DNA of 64,000 nucleotides from Chionis minor (taxonomy: Eukaryota; Chordata; Aves; Charadriiformes; Chionididae), in contig VZSF01001417.1 of the NCBI GenBank assembly GCA_013398295.1, forward strand, positions 1,040,322 through 1,104,321, given 5' to 3'. The translations under genes and the position numbers were made by a program. Below the pieces are notes generated by a model that worked only from the letters and a program-made list of their open reading frames with translations, searched no databases and had not been told where the DNA came from. Within the stretch, counting starts at the first letter, position 1. Every line of letters starts with the position of its first letter. This document shows, one piece after another, positions 12,313-25,215 of this stretch.

Positions 12313-14922
12313 TGCATAAAAAAAAATTTAAAACATATTAGGTGTATTATTGCAGGCAGAATGCATTGGTAATTCCTGAACGCAGCGCTCCAGGTGCAAC
12401 CTCCCATTTGGGATAAGCTGATATATCAGTAAAAAGTGTTTGATCCTTCCCCAGTTTTACTCACTTAACACTTTTCCAAACCATCTGCTGCTGGTGGCAG
12501 GATAGGGAACATCTGAGCCCTCTTCCCCACAAATTTTTTCTTCTGCAAAGGCTGATTCCAAGGCCTGATTTTTTGTGTAGGAAATACCAAATCCCATAAC
12601 TCCTCTGGTTTCCAGTTTTGTATCAGTGTCTCATCCCTGATTCACTGTTTCTCTGTCCATATCTCTTTCCCCCTTGTTTTTCCCCATTACTTCCTAATGG
12701 CACTAACCAGAGATGGCACTATTTTTTTTCTCAGCTAATTCCACTCTCCCACCTGCCTTCATTAAACTGTCTCAAAGATTTATAATTCAGCCAATGTGAT
12801 GCCTTTCATAAAAATGTTGTAAGACAAAGATCACCCTCCTGCCAAATTTCAGATCCTTATTCCAAAACAATAGGATGCGGGACAGAGGGAGGGAGGGGAA
12901 GCTACAGCTATTCAGAGCAAGGTTTGCCAGGACTTTTCAGTGTGGTCAAAACAAATATATTTTCCTCTTGCCTAAGGCCTGGAAGTGTTTGAATCATTTG
13001 TGCTGAAATTTTCCAAAACAGATTCAACTAAGGAAGAAACCTAGCATGGAAAGCTTTGCCCCACAGAGATGCCAAATGGTTGAACTCTGGCAAAGTTACC
13101 AGCAACTGCAATAAGAGAGTTATCTTGGAGAACACCAGGCAATCTTAGTAAAACCTCATCTATTACACCACCAAAGAGCACAAAACGTGGTATAAAACAT
13201 GTGATTACTGATGTTTCTGATATAATGAAATCATAGCCTTCTGTGATAGATTTTGGCAATCATTTCACTGCACATTATTTTAAGAGTGCATTATTTTATT
13301 TTGCAAGATGTCATCAAATTGAAAAAACCCTTTTTGTCATGGGCCAAAAGGAGTTTTAAAGCGAGAAGTAATGAGAACATCGGCCCCAGCAGTGCCTGCA
13401 ACAAATAATGCCCTGCAATTCTCCGTGTTTGCGAGTATCCGCAATATCTTTTTAGTGGCTATATTATGATTGTTTTTTAAAAATGGGAAAACAGCTGTGT
13501 TTAAAATGTGCCTTACTAACCATAACAGACAGTTTTAAATGCAGGTAAGTGAAGGGATTCTCAGCGAAGACTGAGGCTTGAGGCAGTAATTTGCCCCACT
13601 GAGGGCAGGTGAAGCCCAGCTTTACCTTCCTGGCAAGGAGCACCAGGCACCAGGTTTCAGCCCTCAGTGCCGAGCTGCCCGCATCGCTCAGCACTGGCAC
13701 TGCGGAGGAAAAGCTGGGCATACGCCACTCAAGGTACTCGGACTCAGTGGTTCCTCTAAGGCCAGGATGTGAGGCCAGGTCTGAGGGGACGCCAGCTGAA
13801 AGGACGTGTGCAAAATCCCTCCCTTTTCTCTGGCCCCTCGTACATGACTATCTAGAGACGCTGTATGGGAACAGCAAAAAGAGTAAAAGATAGATTTGCA
13901 TATGTGACTTCTGAGTTTCCTGGCTTTTCTATGCTTAAGTAAGTAGTGGTCCATTAAGCTTGATCTTCTTTATTAATTATATTTAAGGAGATAAGTACAC
14001 TCCCAAGCTCATTTCCAATAATGGCCAAGCTCTTAGCTCCCTGGAGAGCAGTTCAAGTGTCTTCTTTATGGTTCTGTAGGCCAGAAGAGCTTTCTTTTTC
14101 ACAGATCAAGACGACTTGATTGAGCTTGCTTGTTCGCTTTCTCTATGTAAACAGAAAGAGAACAATTTTCAGAGATGAGAAAAGCTACTCACCAGTTTAC
14201 AGGATCTGACCATTAATGAATCTGCTGGTTTTAATCCAAAATTCTTGCAGATCATCTTCACATCAGGACCTGTGATGTACGTCCCTGTATTTATGGCACA
14301 GGGACCCTTTTCAATAGAGTACAACGTCTCTTCCACTAGCCTAAAGGTGAAGCCAAGCTATGTGCCATCTGCTTTTCCTCCAAGTGTATATAAAGCTTCT
14401 AAAGGAAAGTTTGTGGTGAACTTGAATGAGTTTTATAGAGATAAAATATTCAAATATCATGGGGCTTACACCAGTTGAACTAAGTACAGGGGCAATACTG
14501 GCTGCCATAAGAGGGCTCAGTGGAGAACTGGACTGTGATTTTTGCATTTGAAACACGCTAAGTTACTCTGCAGGCTGAATAAATGACACTGGAATACAGG
14601 TGACAAAACTACTGCATGGAGAAAATCCCGTCTCCCACCCCAGTTTACAGTCCTCAGTTTACTCTCTGAACCAGTCAATACACTAACCTTTTAAAATAGC
14701 CTTGCACTGTGAATTTGCTGTCAAGTAGCTTCAGTTTTTTCAGCTGAAAAGAATTTTAAGTTCAAACACAGCAGAGCTGTTCTCAGCTGGGTTTGACGTG
14801 GGGCACACCACCAGCACTAAATCCCATTTGAAGAATCTTTTTTTCTCAGATTGAGGAGAAAGAAATCAAGTTGGCTGCTCACAGAAAGAGTCTGCCGGGC
14901 AGGTAATCAGGGATTTTACTTC

Positions 14923-14940
14923 TTTTTTTTTTTTTTTTTT
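14923..14940. repeat. poly-T homopolymer
   Basis: An uninterrupted run of 18 T, followed by GG and a further T6. It is a simple repeat with no sign of an attached retrocopy body. Confidence 0.9.
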
Positions 14941-17607
14941 GGCTTTTTTGGTCTCCTTTTTTAAACTGATCAAATTTCATACCGAGAATCATGGAGAAAC
15001 AATAAACATGGGAGCCTAGAATAGTATTTTTGCAGAGACAAGTTTCAGGATAGAATAACGCTTTAATTTTTTCCAGGCTTCCCACAGTATTGCTGGCAAG
15101 CCTTGAAAGCTGTAGAAGAGCAAGCAAATGGATTCCAAATCTCTACCATGGGCCAGATTGTATTTAGCCCTGCATGGGACTGCAAGGAGCGAATGCAAGG
15201 GGAGAGAAAACAAAGAACCTCCTCCTGTGCTGAGCCATAAAACAGCAGGGAAACATGAGCACTGCCTCATGCGAAGATGAATCATGACATCAGTTTCTCC
15301 CAAAAAGGGCTGGGAAGAGTTTAGGAGTGATTGGCAGTTGTCCCTCCTCGGCACCAGCCATCAGAGCTGTTCAAACATGAGGAAACATCTTTGCAAAGGA
15401 GCGCTGCATTCACCTGCCAGATTTCTTTAGGACTCCTGAGAGGACCTCCGCCAAAATGCATGCTGAGACATCTTTAAAAGCAAGCCCTTCCTCTTCCAAC
15501 CTGCCTCCAAGCACAGGCCCCGGTCTCAGTCAGAGTATAGAAGGGATGACTGAATCCCAGGAATTGAGAAATTCCCAGGAGCAAACACATAAAATGGGTG
15601 GATTGACTACACAGCCGAGACTTCCCCAAGATTTTTGGTGCAGTTTGGTGGGTTTTTTAAGTCTGTTCTCCTTATGTTCCTAGAAGCTGTGGGAGTATTA
15701 TTTCTAGAAGAAAAAAGCTTTGAGTATTTTAGCACACTAACATTGTATACTTAGAAAGTGAAATATTCCATCATCCCCCTGTGCAAGGCACAAGTTGAAA
15801 AATGGGTGGTTTGGTTTTGTCACACAACAACTGAAGGTGAAACCAAAATGTGTTTGGTGCCTCCACATCTAACAGAGTCTGGTATGCTTTTACACCTTAT
15901 CATTAATTCCGTTAAATATCTATGCAGCATTGTCAGAGTTCATACTTCAGGTATCTCTACTAGTAGATTTACAAACTCTCTAAAGCAATTCATATGCACT
16001 TTATACTGAAATATAACCCCTTCTTGCCAAAACACTGCTGCTTACTTAACACACATGCTACACCACTGTTGATGTAAAACAATGAAAAAACAAAAGCAAA
16101 GAAAGTAGGTCAGTCTGGAGGGCAAGAAGAAACCCATCTTCCTGCCTACCAAACAAATCCCTGCCTCTGAAATCCTCTCTTGCTCCTTGCCATTTGTTTG
16201 TTTGTTCAAACTTTTAACTTTGCTCCTAAGCAACCTGAATTGTCAACTATCGTGTTCTAAAGAGACCTCATGGTTCCCTGCATAACTACGTGCAGCAATA
16301 CTTGCTGGAGGGGTTTTTTTGCACAGATTTCTACCACTGCTCCTCCTCTGCAGCAAAATCTGATCAAGATGGGTGCAACCAGCAGAAGACTGACAAAATT
16401 CCTCTCTGCTTTTGAAAGCAGCAAACAGCATTCTGTGTAGTAATTTATCAGTCTAGCTATATTATCTTTTTTAACTATGAGATCAGAATACCCCTTTGTT
16501 TTCAGCACCATTATAAACTAACAGTATTTTCACTGGTGTGCTTTTTGAAGCTATAGGACTCATTCTTTTAAAAATAAACACGCTGGAAATTAGTTGATCA
16601 GTCTTAAATGAAGATGTTTCACAAAATGCTTCAAATAGCAGAAATGATTCTTTGTCAATCGTCAATTAAAATTTGCAATTCCCTCTCTTAATAGATATTA
16701 ACATTTAAAACTGTTAAAACCGTCAAGAGACCATGCTAACACATTTTTATCCTGTTCTGTTTAGCTCACAAACATTTGACTCTTGTTGACATACTGTCAC
16801 CTTTAAAAGTTATTCTCATGCAACAACACAGGTGCATAGGGTACATGGTGTCTGTAACAAAAAAGCCACCAAGCAATCTTGCTCTCTCAGCTGCCCAGAG
16901 TTTCATCCGTATATACCAGCTGCGGGTGCAGCAGCACGATCATTTGTTATAGGCAAAGAAATGGCAAAATTATTATATGATAAAAAAATTCATGCAGACT
17001 TTACAATTTTATGGTAAGATGAATTCACGCAACCTTTGCAAACGAATAGTCAAACAAGTAGCCTTAGCGAGACAGAACTGTTGACGGTTTTGAACTTAGG
17101 TTTCTAAATGAATACTCCTTTCTTTCCCTTACGCTGGCCCCTGGCATGTTTTATGTGAGGATATTTAATAGACCCCATCAGCTCATAGTACACAAGGCTC
17201 AGAATTGGTTGCCTTTACTGAATAGGCTGGGAAAGCTGCCTCAACAAATCTGTTCATGCTTAAGGTCTTGTCGCTGCCAACTGACGTGCTTGAAACGGCT
17301 GCCTTTCCATCCTCTGCTGTTAGTTTAACTGCACATTCACAGCACAAAAGGTGAAAGATATAGTCTACAACTACGCCAAAAGGAAAAGCAAGACCAGTCT
17401 TGTGCCCAAAATTCAACCCTGCCGGTGCAGAACTAGTGTCTAATTTTCCGTGGCTCAAGACTTCTACAACAAAAAAGCCAACAGTCCTGAATTTCATCAG
17501 TCCTCTGGGATCTGAGAGACTTGTGAGAGCTCAAGCGTACTTAGAGAGTTTCCTTCTATTGGCCATAATAAATACACTTGAGCAATAAATACATTTAGGC
17601 AGAGGGG

Positions 17608-17623
17608 AAAAAAAAAAAAAAAA
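17608..17623. repeat. poly-A homopolymer
   Basis: A run of 16 A followed by GAAAAGAAG. No processed-gene body was recognised upstream, so I treat it as a simple repeat rather than a retropseudogene tail. Confidence 0.85.
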
Positions 17624-20600
17624 GAAAAGAAGACGTAAAATAACAATAGATGCAAGGTTGACACTGGGGCAAAACTGATGAAATTGCTGGAGGATTCTGT
17701 CCTTATGTAAAGACCCTGTCATGCTGCCAAGGTCATCTGGAGCTTGGGTTATCTGTAGCCCGAGGCTACTCTACCTTGTTTTTCATTCAGGGATCATTGT
17801 TCTTCAGTTGTTTATGTGGATTTCATTCCACCCTTTTCTTCATGTTTTGCTCCGTTTTCAGTTTGCAGTCTCTACAGCACATACCAGGAGCCTGGTTGTG
17901 CACTGAGAAATCCAGACTACTCTAATGGGAAAGAGCAGCTCTGAGTGAAAATAGAGTTTCCCTCTTTAGAGGAAAGAGAGAGAGACAGAGAGAAGGTATT
18001 TAACAAAACCTTTGTGAAAAGTGAAAAATTCACTAATTAGTTTTAAGGATAGTTCGTGTATCTAAACCAGAGAGGGGATGCCATCTAAATATCTCTGTCA
18101 CCATAAACAAGGTAGTTAAGCAATACAGTTTTCCCTGTGTTTTACTGCCATTTAATCCATTACACGTATCAGTACTTAGAGATCCATCAGAGGGAACACC
18201 GTAAAGGAGAAACGAAGGAGAAGTGAAGAAAATAGAAGGGAGAAAGAAGGGCAGATAATGCAATATATTATATTATATCATACACATGGCAGAATAATTG
18301 AGATTTTCGAGCGGAGGCATTAGTTAAGATTTTTATAGTAAAATGGTGTCTAGCATGGGGCAGGAGGAGACTGAGAGACCAGACTCTCCCATCATGAATG
18401 TTACAGTTATCTTTTGCATCAGGTCATTTAAAACCATCACAAGGTATGCCAAAGCTTTCTTCTTCATTCCATTAGGGTCAGTATGCGTAGAAAACTTTAA
18501 AGGAAACATTTGTGCTGAATTGTAACATACAATACACTCAGCTTTCACAGGAGAAAATATATGAAAGGGGCAGAATCAAACCCTACCATTAGCAATGCTA
18601 GCTCCTGTTGACTAAAGTGGGAGTGGGATTTGCTTCTATCAAAGCTGACTTTGGCAAAGGTACTCCCAAAGAGCCATGTAATAGGCTTCCTTATCCTTTC
18701 CTCTCTGCGGGGTTTGAGATGGTTTTTAAGCTGCTGCATGACTTACATGCCCCTGAATGCAAGATACAGAACTAATTAAATATTTTGCCTACTTTGGAAT
18801 TCAAACTGTTCATTTGTTGTGCAAGAAAGGGGGAGAAAGTTTAATCTAAAAAGAATAACAATGAATGTTATTAATGTAGCTATTATTTTCTCTTTAAGTT
18901 TTGCTTCAGATATGTTTCTGGTTTTAGGGAGATTTCTTTTTTTCCATTGGTCCCCAAGGTTATTACATCCTCTAGGACAATTAGAACTTGCTGCTAAAAC
19001 AAGTAATGTACACAGTTCCAGGATAAAACTACTGCATATGTTTGGAAGAAAATGTACATAGAAAGAATCACTGTAAAAATCTAAATAATCTGTTACTTAG
19101 ACATGAAAGATAACCAACCACTGGCAGCCTAAGGAGCCTAGATTTTTAAAAGACTGCTCGACGCTTGAAATCAGATGGTATCAGCTCAAAATTCCTCAAG
19201 CACTAAATAAGAGCCAGCTTAAAAAAATGGTCTACTCTGCCTAAATTGTATACATTTGTATTACACATATATGTTTTAAATCTATATTTATAATGTAATA
19301 AAGTTTGTGTAGCAGAATAAATACACATCACAGCCTTTGGTGATGGCCTTACATTGTAGAAAATAGCTTATTGAAAAGGAAACACCTGGCAATTTTTATC
19401 AGCAGAAGAAACTTCTTTTTCTTTGAGAAAAAAAGCCTAACTCATTCTGTGTGCATACAGAAAGTTTATTCGTTTTCACAAAAAAAAAAAAAATAGTTTC
19501 AGTAAAGGCTTTGAAAACCACTTTCCAAACAGTGAACCTCATCAGAAACAGGTTTTATGTCCCTTGTATGGGATTTACAAAATTCTTTCAACGAATGGCA
19601 TTAATCAAGGTCACTATTTGATACAAGATCTGTCCCTACACCATGTCAGTTACACAGCTTTGGGAAAAGATCTTTAAACCTTTGTAGAAAAGACTACATG
19701 GAAATAGCTGATAAACTGGTATTGATTTTCACATATCGCCCTTGTCAAAAGGATTTATTCATGTGTCAATGCATGTTGTGGCAAGGATCATAGCAGGATA
19801 GCTTTAAAGGATTTATGGTGAAGCTATAGGCTTTAATACACTCTGTGGTAAATAACTAACAAGTACTGTGTATATTGATTCTTGTCATGTGGTCAATGGA
19901 ATCTTTAGCCCACTAATTGTTAGTATTGATGAACAGTTCATGATCTAAATGAGCAGCAGGACATCATTCCTAACCAGCTTTGCTCCAAGCACACTTCTCT
20001 TCACCATTTACACCCCCCCAGGAACAATGCTTAACTTGCAGAAGTACATATTAGGGCTCTGACTTACTAACTTCAGGTGAAGCCTGTGTAGGCTGTTGAG
20101 TGTTCAGATCCCCATTCTCTACCCTGTGGTGGTTTCTCACACCTTTAAGCATCTTTAACTCAATTTAAAATAGTCACAGGACAGTTAATTGTCACTGCAA
20201 CTTTCACCTGGATTATTCCTCATTAGGACCTCTAAATTGTCATCTTACTCCAAATTCAGAGATCTGCCTGAACTATTAGAGGTTTATTATTTTCAAATTT
20301 TAAACAATTCAACATTTAGGTACATGTGAGTACATAGATCAGACTCCGATTTGATGTCTGCAAATAATTTTGGCAGAAAAGAATTATTATTGGGCTTGTA
20401 TAGGTGTGTGCTCATTCCAGGCAGCTGAATGTCTCAACCACGACTTCTGATTTTATTATGTATAAACAAAAAAATCAACAGTTAAATAGCTGTAAAAAGA
20501 TTTATCAAGTTTACCACTAGTGTAAAATCAATACCCAGAACTAATATAGCTGGTTAATTAATTATTAGATAAACACTAGGTAAAATTTCCATTCATACTT

Positions 20601-23596
20601 ACGCGGAACTAGGTAAACACAGCATGTGTATGCAGAGCATTATTGATTCATTCCATTAGCCTTGAATCTTACACAGAGTAATAAATACATTTTATAGTGT
20701 CTATCAGATACCTTAGAGACCTACTAGCCTGGCTCTCAGCATCATAGACACATGAAAAAAACCCAAACCCTCTCATAAAAAAACCCAAGACCCCAAAAGA
20801 AAACAAACAAGAAAAGAAAGCAAAGAAAGCTTCAAATTTGGTCATCAGTACACCCCTTTCTCCTCAAAATTTTGAAAAAAAAGATGATAACATTAAACTT
20901 ATCAGAGTTGGATTAATTTAGGTCACCAACAGAAGAATAAATTAAAAACTTGAAGATACCTAAGAGCAAAAGCAGTGGTTTCTCTTCTACTTATTTATCC
21001 AAACCAATCTGTAGGAGGAAAGCTAAGGATGGGATTTCAACCTTAAGTGTAAACACTGACAGGTCATACTGGACATTAAACATTGCCCCCGCCTTTTTTT
21101 ATTTTTTTTTATTTGAAGCTTTAATTGCCTTTGTGTGTTTCTACAGCAATGTTTGCAAGCCCCTTTTAAAAATGCTTTTGCCTAGGCACTGCTGATTACC
21201 ATTGCCTTCAGTTTGCTATGCTTCCCTAAAAGGGCAATTTGTGGCTTGTGGTGAGCATTTGGGGGGACAGTAGTAAAACAGACAGTCTCGGCGTCTAGCC
21301 TACTTTAAGGAGGGTTGCTTGAGAGGGCACTTCTCTTCACATCAGACCTAGACAAGCCAGTCACCAGCTTCATAACTGGAGAAAAAACCTACAACTTTTG
21401 AAGTAAATATCAGTTCAAAGCATGGAGCCAACCTGATATTCATACATACAGTCACATACAGTCACAGAAACCCTTTCTACTCCATAGCAACAAACTTTAG
21501 ATTAAGTAATTTTTAGCAAAATGCTTTAAAGTTAAATCTATAAATGCATTTAGCGTTCGCGCTCTCTTAAGAAACTTGAGCCAGTCTTTGTTACTGAATT
21601 CCCTTGGATCTTTTATTACCAATAACTTTTGGGTAAAATGATGCCACCGCAGCACAGTTTCCCAAAGCTGTAACAAGTCAAGGGAATCAAACATTCGCTC
21701 TTGACTCAATTACAAACTTCAGCCAACTTTCTGATCCTGATTAATAATAAGATTGAGCTATGTGTTTAACTTTATGTATATGCCTACATCCCATTTACTT
21801 CAGCAGATCTTAACAGCTCTCCTGCACAGGGATCCTTTCCTCAAAAAGAACCTTCATTATAGGCTAGCTACTGGCCTGGCCTCATTTCTTATCCTTATAA
21901 ATTCTTACCATTATATTATAAAATTATCTTTTTGCTACATTCAGGTCATCTGTCTCAGAAGCAGTGGATATGAATATAACATAGAGCCTGACTATCTTAT
22001 ATCTAGGGTAACAACATAAGCAGAAGGGTAGCAAAGTAAATTCTTAAATCTTTCCAGCATCCATTAATCCAAGGTCTCATTTCAGAAAGAAAAATTTACC
22101 TTTTATATCACGCACACTAACCTACTCAGCCCTGGTTTAGATCTGAACAAATAATTTTTTAACTTGTTCAGTCAAATTGTATTATTTAATTCATATAATG
22201 CCATCATTAAGATCCAGCAATCCTTCTCACATCATAATATATGACGAGGACAATAGGAAGTTATTAATAAAATACACTATGAAGGGTAATATAACTAATA
22301 GATTCTGCTTTGAGGGGTTAGAAGGCTGACTAATTATTGTTATTGTTCTTTACAACCTCCTGATGAGATTAATAATAAAATACCACATGGGACTTCATCA
22401 TCTACTGCTCAATTCAATATTAAGCTGGCAATTTAGCTTCATCTGAATATAATTTTCAGCAACTAAATGTTATAACTAAGCAATCTAGGCACCCATTGCA
22501 GGCAGTGTTGTGTACCGTAGGCGAGGAGCAGGAAAGGGACTAGTTAAAAGTGCATAAAAGGCAGTACAGGGCAAGGACATAAGTATCCTGCCTCTAAGAT
22601 GTGGCACACAAGCACATAAAAAACAGTAAAACCCGCCCAGTTCTTATAAGTTACTTGATGGGCAGAAACACAGTCACAGAAGTCAGAATGATACACGACC
22701 TTTTCCTGAGGTACCATTTTATCATAGTTGTGTACAGTGTCCTACAAAAAAAAGATCATTCTTTTAAAAGCATAAACTAAATAAAAAGGAAGATGCAGCA
22801 AGTGATACCTAAAAGCAATACAAAAGAAAAGGTTATAATTAAGACAGACCGGTAGGCTCTTTGATACCCAAATTCGCTGTTAATTGTGATTTTTCAGTCT
22901 TTGAAGAAGTTATTTTCTTTATCTCGTTTCACTCCACCAGAGCGACATTCAGTCCTATGGCACAGAATACCAAAGGGGTGGCTAAAAGGTGAAAATTAGT
23001 GGTAGAACGCTGCTGAAGGGTAGCAAGGTTTGGAAAACAGGTTTAAAACTGGCGGGTAATTAACATACCTGCTTGCACTCCAGGCCTGGGCCAAAGGCAA
23101 CCTCCAAAGGATGGGTTTATGAATCCCTACCTTAGACTTCTCCAATTTCATTAATATTCTGCAAATTTTTAATATGCACAATTACACAACATTTTAAAGA
23201 ATGGAAATGGGATTGAACTGAGAATATCTTGGTAAAATGCAGTTGGCAATGGTGTGTACGGTGTTTGCTGGGGACATTGCCCAGGCTGATCAGCAAAAAG
23301 GCACTGAAGCTCCACCATGAGATATTTTATGTTTTCAGTAACTAACAGCACTGTCACTAAAGGTTGATCTGCAAGCGTCTCCTGTGTCCAATTATCACTA
23401 CCCATTTTGGTAAATGACAAGCTATCAGGACAAATCTGTCTTCCAGACTCCTTCTGGGTATTTAAACATAGCACATTTCCCTGTTACAAGCTAAATCTGT
23501 GGGCATAAACGCTATAAATGCAGTTTACCGAACTTAGGGCAAGACTGCCTGTCTTCTTTTGAAGAAACCAAAAACCTTTTCACAGTATGAGTAGTT

Positions 23597-23630
23597 TCTC
23601 TCTGTCTCTCTCTCTCTTTTTTTTTTTTTT
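23597..23630. repeat. CT dinucleotide tract running into poly-T
   Basis: Imperfect (TC)n immediately followed by 14 T. Pyrimidine-only on this strand. It is not followed by an AG or an open exon that would make it a splice acceptor tract. Confidence 0.85.
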
Positions 23631-25044
23631 AAATATACAGATTGTTTGGTCTTTTCTACCACATTGGGTCACAGAATGAAAGCAAGACTTCAGAGGAATT
23701 AGGTGAATTCAGAAACTTTCAAAATTAATTTACAGCAACAACTGGGATTCTACCTGAATACTATTAATTTCCCCTGCAAATCAGTCCAATGTTATAACCA
23801 GGCAGCAGTATTTATAGCCCTGATGGTCTCTTCAAACTACATTGTGTGATGAAGTGTAACTACTCTTTGCTGGCACAACTTGAGCCTGGCCTTACGCTAG
23901 CTTCTTCAGGCAGGTCCATGAAGGATTTCTTAGATCTCATAGACTTGAGCAGATCCCATATCAAACAGCCAATTTCCCAAAGAATTCCAAAACCTGGATG
24001 TTTTCCCCTGGGAATGCCATCTCCAGTGGACAGAGGGGCTCTTCCTCTGCAGAACCAGAGACCTTCCCTCTTCATCCACCCCTATTCTTACCCAGGAGAA
24101 GGGGGAAATTATAATATAAAATTCACCTCCTTAAATACTTCCCTGCTGATGACAAATGCACGTTTTTAAACACTCCTAACATTACAATTTCAAGTCTCAA
24201 TTCTTTTTCCTACGTTTTTAACAATTTTTAATGTTAACCTGTAATGCATTCATAATTAGAGATGCCCTTAAAGATGTGTGCCAAATTCAAGTGTGCAATT
24301 GATCTTACTCCAGCCACTGGAACACACTGCCATGAAGTGGCTGGCCGGAGCTGTAAGGCAGGTCCCAGGAGCACTCCCACTGCTGCTTTCTGCAATGGCC
24401 ACGCTGGGGGAGAGATGGGACAAAGGAGGGAATTTCTGTACAAGCCTGACTGTTCTCAATGTCTTGATTGCACCCTCCTATGTCATCCTCCTCCATCCCA
24501 ACTAACAGCGCGCAGAAGACGAGCTGCATCCTAGAAGGAGTCCCCATTTGGTTTGCTGCCAGCCATGCGAGAAGCTCCTTGAACAAGCCTTCCCTGCAAA
24601 CGCTGAGACAGACATCTCAGCTACCTTCTCAGGCTCCTCGAAACCACTGAGGAGGGGATCAACTCGCAGTCCGAGTTCAGTCACATCAAGGGTTTTGCTA
24701 TGTAAGTACAGTTGAGACACTCCAGTCAAAGGCACAGCTTTAGGCAGCACTACAATATGGGAGAGCTGCAAGTTAAGCTACCGAACTTACTCAGGAGGCC
24801 ACAGAATATCCCCAAAAGGACATTAAAGTATGTGGAAGCCATTAATCCCCACAAACTCTGGGATGCCAAGTTCTGTGCCATTCTTCCTTAGCTTAACATT
24901 GCACATTGCAATGTTTATTTTTCTTGAAGTATATTTCCAACTGTTTTCACCTTGAAAATATTTTCCAAAAACCTCTGCCCTTGCCAGGAGCAAGCGTTTC
25001 AGTGCCTGTCAGGATGGGGGCTCAATGCTCAGCTCCTCTCACTT

Positions 25045-25215
25045 TCTGGTGCTTCCTCCGTGAAATGGGGAGTTACCGCTTCCTCCCAGCCCTGTTAACC
25101 TTGTTTATTTAGATAGAAAACTTGTTGGGAGAGGAACTGTCTCTCACCATATGTACGTAGAGTACTCTGAACAATCAGGCCTTTGCCTCTTCAGGCACTA
25201 TCAACATTTAAGTAA
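25045..25215 (+). repeat. ancient L2/MIR-type tail fossil
   Basis: In order, the block shows GTGCTTCCTCCGTGAAATGG (compare the MIR/L2 motif TGCCTCAGTTTCC with TGTAAAATGGGG), then TTTAGATAGAAAACTTGTTG, then GGAACTGTCTCTCACCATAT, then GTACGTAGAGTACTCTGAAC and finally CTCTTCAGGCACTATCAAC. From memory these follow the amniote L2-like 3' end, TTAGATTGTAAACTCTTTGG, GGGACTGTCTCTTACTATGT, TGTACAGCGCCTAGCACAA and a final TCTAGGCRCTACCGTAA. The order and spacing hold over about 170 bases, which makes chance unlikely. Divergence is heavy, so this is an old, fixed insertion. The exact subfamily cannot be stated. Confidence 0.6.

Larger units (their letters stand above)
12313..25044. other. long non-coding stretch with simple repeats only
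   Basis: No gene, RNA gene or recent transposon was recognised. Visible items are homopolymers (T18 at 14923-14940, A16 at 17608-17623, a 13-A tract near 19481-19493), a CT/T tract at 23597-23630 and short AT-rich runs. Locally GC-richer blocks occur near 13560-13850 and 24290-24640, without recognisable protein similarity. The overlapping open frames in the latter reflect GC content, not a gene. Confidence 0.55.

Noticed and set aside
13041..13259. 72-codon minus-strand frame with a hydrophobic, protein-like look
   Set aside because: No recognisable family, no flanking exons and no evidence of a retrocopy such as a poly-A tail or target duplication.
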